NCBI RefSeq assembly: GCF_017313085.1
Contig: NZ_JAFLNF010000009.1
Coordinates: 124,001 to 188,000 of the forward strand
Length of the DNA: 64,000 nucleotides
Direction: 5' to 3'
Source: Roseibium limicola
GTDB taxonomy: Bacteria; Pseudomonadota; Alphaproteobacteria; Rhizobiales; Stappiaceae
The position numbers and the translations under genes are program-made. Below the pieces are notes generated by a model. That model saw nothing but the letters and a program-made list of their open reading frames with translations, was not told the DNA's origin and did not search any database. Shown here in pieces: positions 63,025 to 64,000 of this stretch (positions are counted from its first letter, which is position 1; the number at the start of each line of letters is the position of its first letter).

Positions 63025-64000
63025 ATGAAAAATTTCGTTCTCGCTGCGGCCACCGCGGCGTCCCTCGCTTTTGCTGGCGCAGCTCATGCGGCTGACGACT
63101 GTTCCGATGGCGAAATCGTCATCAAGTTCAGCCATGTCGTCGCAGCGACCGGCCATCCGAAGGGCGATGCGGCCACTATGCTGGCCGAGCGCGTCAACTC
63201 CGAGATGGACGGCAAGGCCTGCATGCAGGTGTTCCCGAACTCTCAGCTGTTCGACGATGACAAGGTAATGGAAGCTCTGCTTCTGGGCGACGTTCAGCTC
63301 GCAGCACCGTCCCTGTCCAAGTTCGAAGCCTACACGCTGAAGTTCCGTCTCTTCGATCTGCCGTTCCTGTTCCAGGATCTGAACGCCGTTGAGCGCTTCA
63401 CCACCGGTACCGACGGCAAGGACCTTCTCGGTTCCATGACCGATTACGGCTTCCTCGGCCTTGGCTACTGGAGCTCGGGTTTGAAGCAGTTCTCTGCCAA
63501 CAAGCCGCTGATCCAGCCGGCCGATGCCAATGGCCTGAAGTTCCGCGTTCAGACCTCCGACGTGGCTGTTGCCATGATCGAAGCACTTGGCGCGAACGCT
63601 CAGAAGTTGGCCTTCAAGGAAGTTTACGGCGCACTGCAGACTGGCGTTGTGGACGGACAGGAAAACTCCTGGTCGAACATCTACACCCAGAAGTTCTTCG
63701 AAGTGCAGGACGGCATCACCGAAACCAACCACCAGCTGCTGGCCTACCTGCTCGTCACATCTGACGAGTGGCTGAACAGCCTCGACGACGACGTGAAGAC
63801 CCAGTTCCTCACCATCGTTGAAGAAGTGACCGCCAAGGCAAACGCAGCTGTGGCTGAGAAGGAAGCTGCAAACCGTCAGCGTATCCTTGAGGCCGGTTCG
63901 ACCATCCGTGAGCTGTCCGCAGAAGACCGCAAGGCATGGGTCGACACCATGAAGCCGGTTTGGACCAAGTTCGAAAGCGACATCGGTGCGGATCTCATCG
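63025..64000 (+). CDS. dctP: TRAP transporter C4-dicarboxylate receptor (cut by window edge)
   Basis: ATG at 63025 with GGGAGGAC upstream; at least 325 residues, no stop before the right edge. Signal peptide MKNFVLAAATAASLAFAGAA-like, cleaved near AAHA-ADD. Motifs of DctP: IKFSHVVAATGHPKGDAA, LRLF-type strand RLFDLPFLFQD, GLKFRVQTS (binds carboxylate via Arg), GVVDGQENSWSNI. It delivers C4-dicarboxylates to the DctQM membrane subunits, which lie beyond the window if linked. Confidence 0.92.
   Translation, partial: MKNFVLAAATAASLAFAGAAHAADDCSDGEIVIKFSHVVAATGHPKGDAATMLAERVNSEMDGKACMQVFPNSQLFDDDKVMEALLLGDVQLAAPSLSKFEAYTLKFRLFDLPFLFQDLNAVERFTTGTDGKDLLGSMTDYGFLGLGYWSSGLKQFSANKPLIQPADANGLKFRVQTSDVAVAMIEALGANAQKLAFKEVYGALQTGVVDGQENSWSNIYTQKFFEVQDGITETNHQLLAYLLVTSDEWLNSLDDDVKTQFLTIVEEVTAKANAAVAEKEAANRQRILEAGSTIRELSAEDRKAWVDTMKPVWTKFESDIGADLI

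Overview
The window reads as a chromosomal segment of an alphaproteobacterium of the Hyphomicrobiales (Rhizobiales) type. Supporting features are the hisB-hisH-hisA-hisF-hisE-coaA order, an ActSR/RegBA redox two-component pair, an OlsB-like ornithine lipid acyltransferase, a TimA/Tim44-like adaptor, glnD-murJ-trpS, a PhaZ with a cysteine nucleophile, and a DctBD-controlled TRAP receptor. GC-rich coding, heavy use of GTG/TTG starts and palindromic intergenic repeats fit. A marine Stappiaceae-like genome (Labrenzia/Roseibium/Stappia kind) is plausible but is an inference only. Almost every base is accounted for by housekeeping genes. No tRNA, rRNA, CRISPR array, integrase or transposase was seen.

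Layout. 1-5466: start of pyrF (minus strand), then the histidine operon hisB-DUF2628-hisH-hisA-hisF-hisE and coaA; a broken duplicate of the hisF 5' end sits between hisA and hisF. 5639-7841: a visibly lower-GC three-gene operon (two-TM coiled-coil protein, ImmA/IrrE-like metallopeptidase, phage beta-family-like protein), the best candidate for an uncharacterised accessory system. 7950-12026: an exported VHL-beta/MliC fusion protein, then actR and actS. 12227-17832: secB, moeB-like, a CPCC protein, hrcA, rph, rdgB, hemW. 18153-25059: phaZ fused to a helix-hairpin-helix tail, DUF2852, a DUF45 metallopeptidase, PBP1A, DUF1330, an OlsB-like acyltransferase. 25341-33863: hybrid histidine kinase, comM, orphan BrnA-like protein, DUF305 membrane protein, polA. 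33944-36385: a higBA toxin-antitoxin pair with a clear promoter/operator, an acyltransferase-3 protein, fxsA. 36639-46466: timA-mltA-smr-xre, glnD, murJ, trpS, speB. 46600-55326: DUF533 protein, gshB, yraN (with an in-frame hexanucleotide repeat), rsmI, an LpoA-like lipoprotein, coaBC, a DODA-type dioxygenase, dut, cysK. 55612-64000: a GT-C-like membrane protein, modABC, dctB-dctD, and the start of dctP behind a sigma-54 promoter.

How genes work together. Histidine synthesis is organised as overlapping, probably translationally coupled genes. CoaA (start of window) and CoaBC (51.5 kb) both serve coenzyme A synthesis. MltA, PBP1A, MurJ and the LpoA-like lipoprotein act in peptidoglycan assembly. 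GlnD and ActSR link nitrogen and redox state to gene expression. At the right edge a complete local circuit is visible: DctB senses C4-dicarboxylates, DctD binds a pair of mirrored dyad sites, and a sigma-54 promoter drives dctP.
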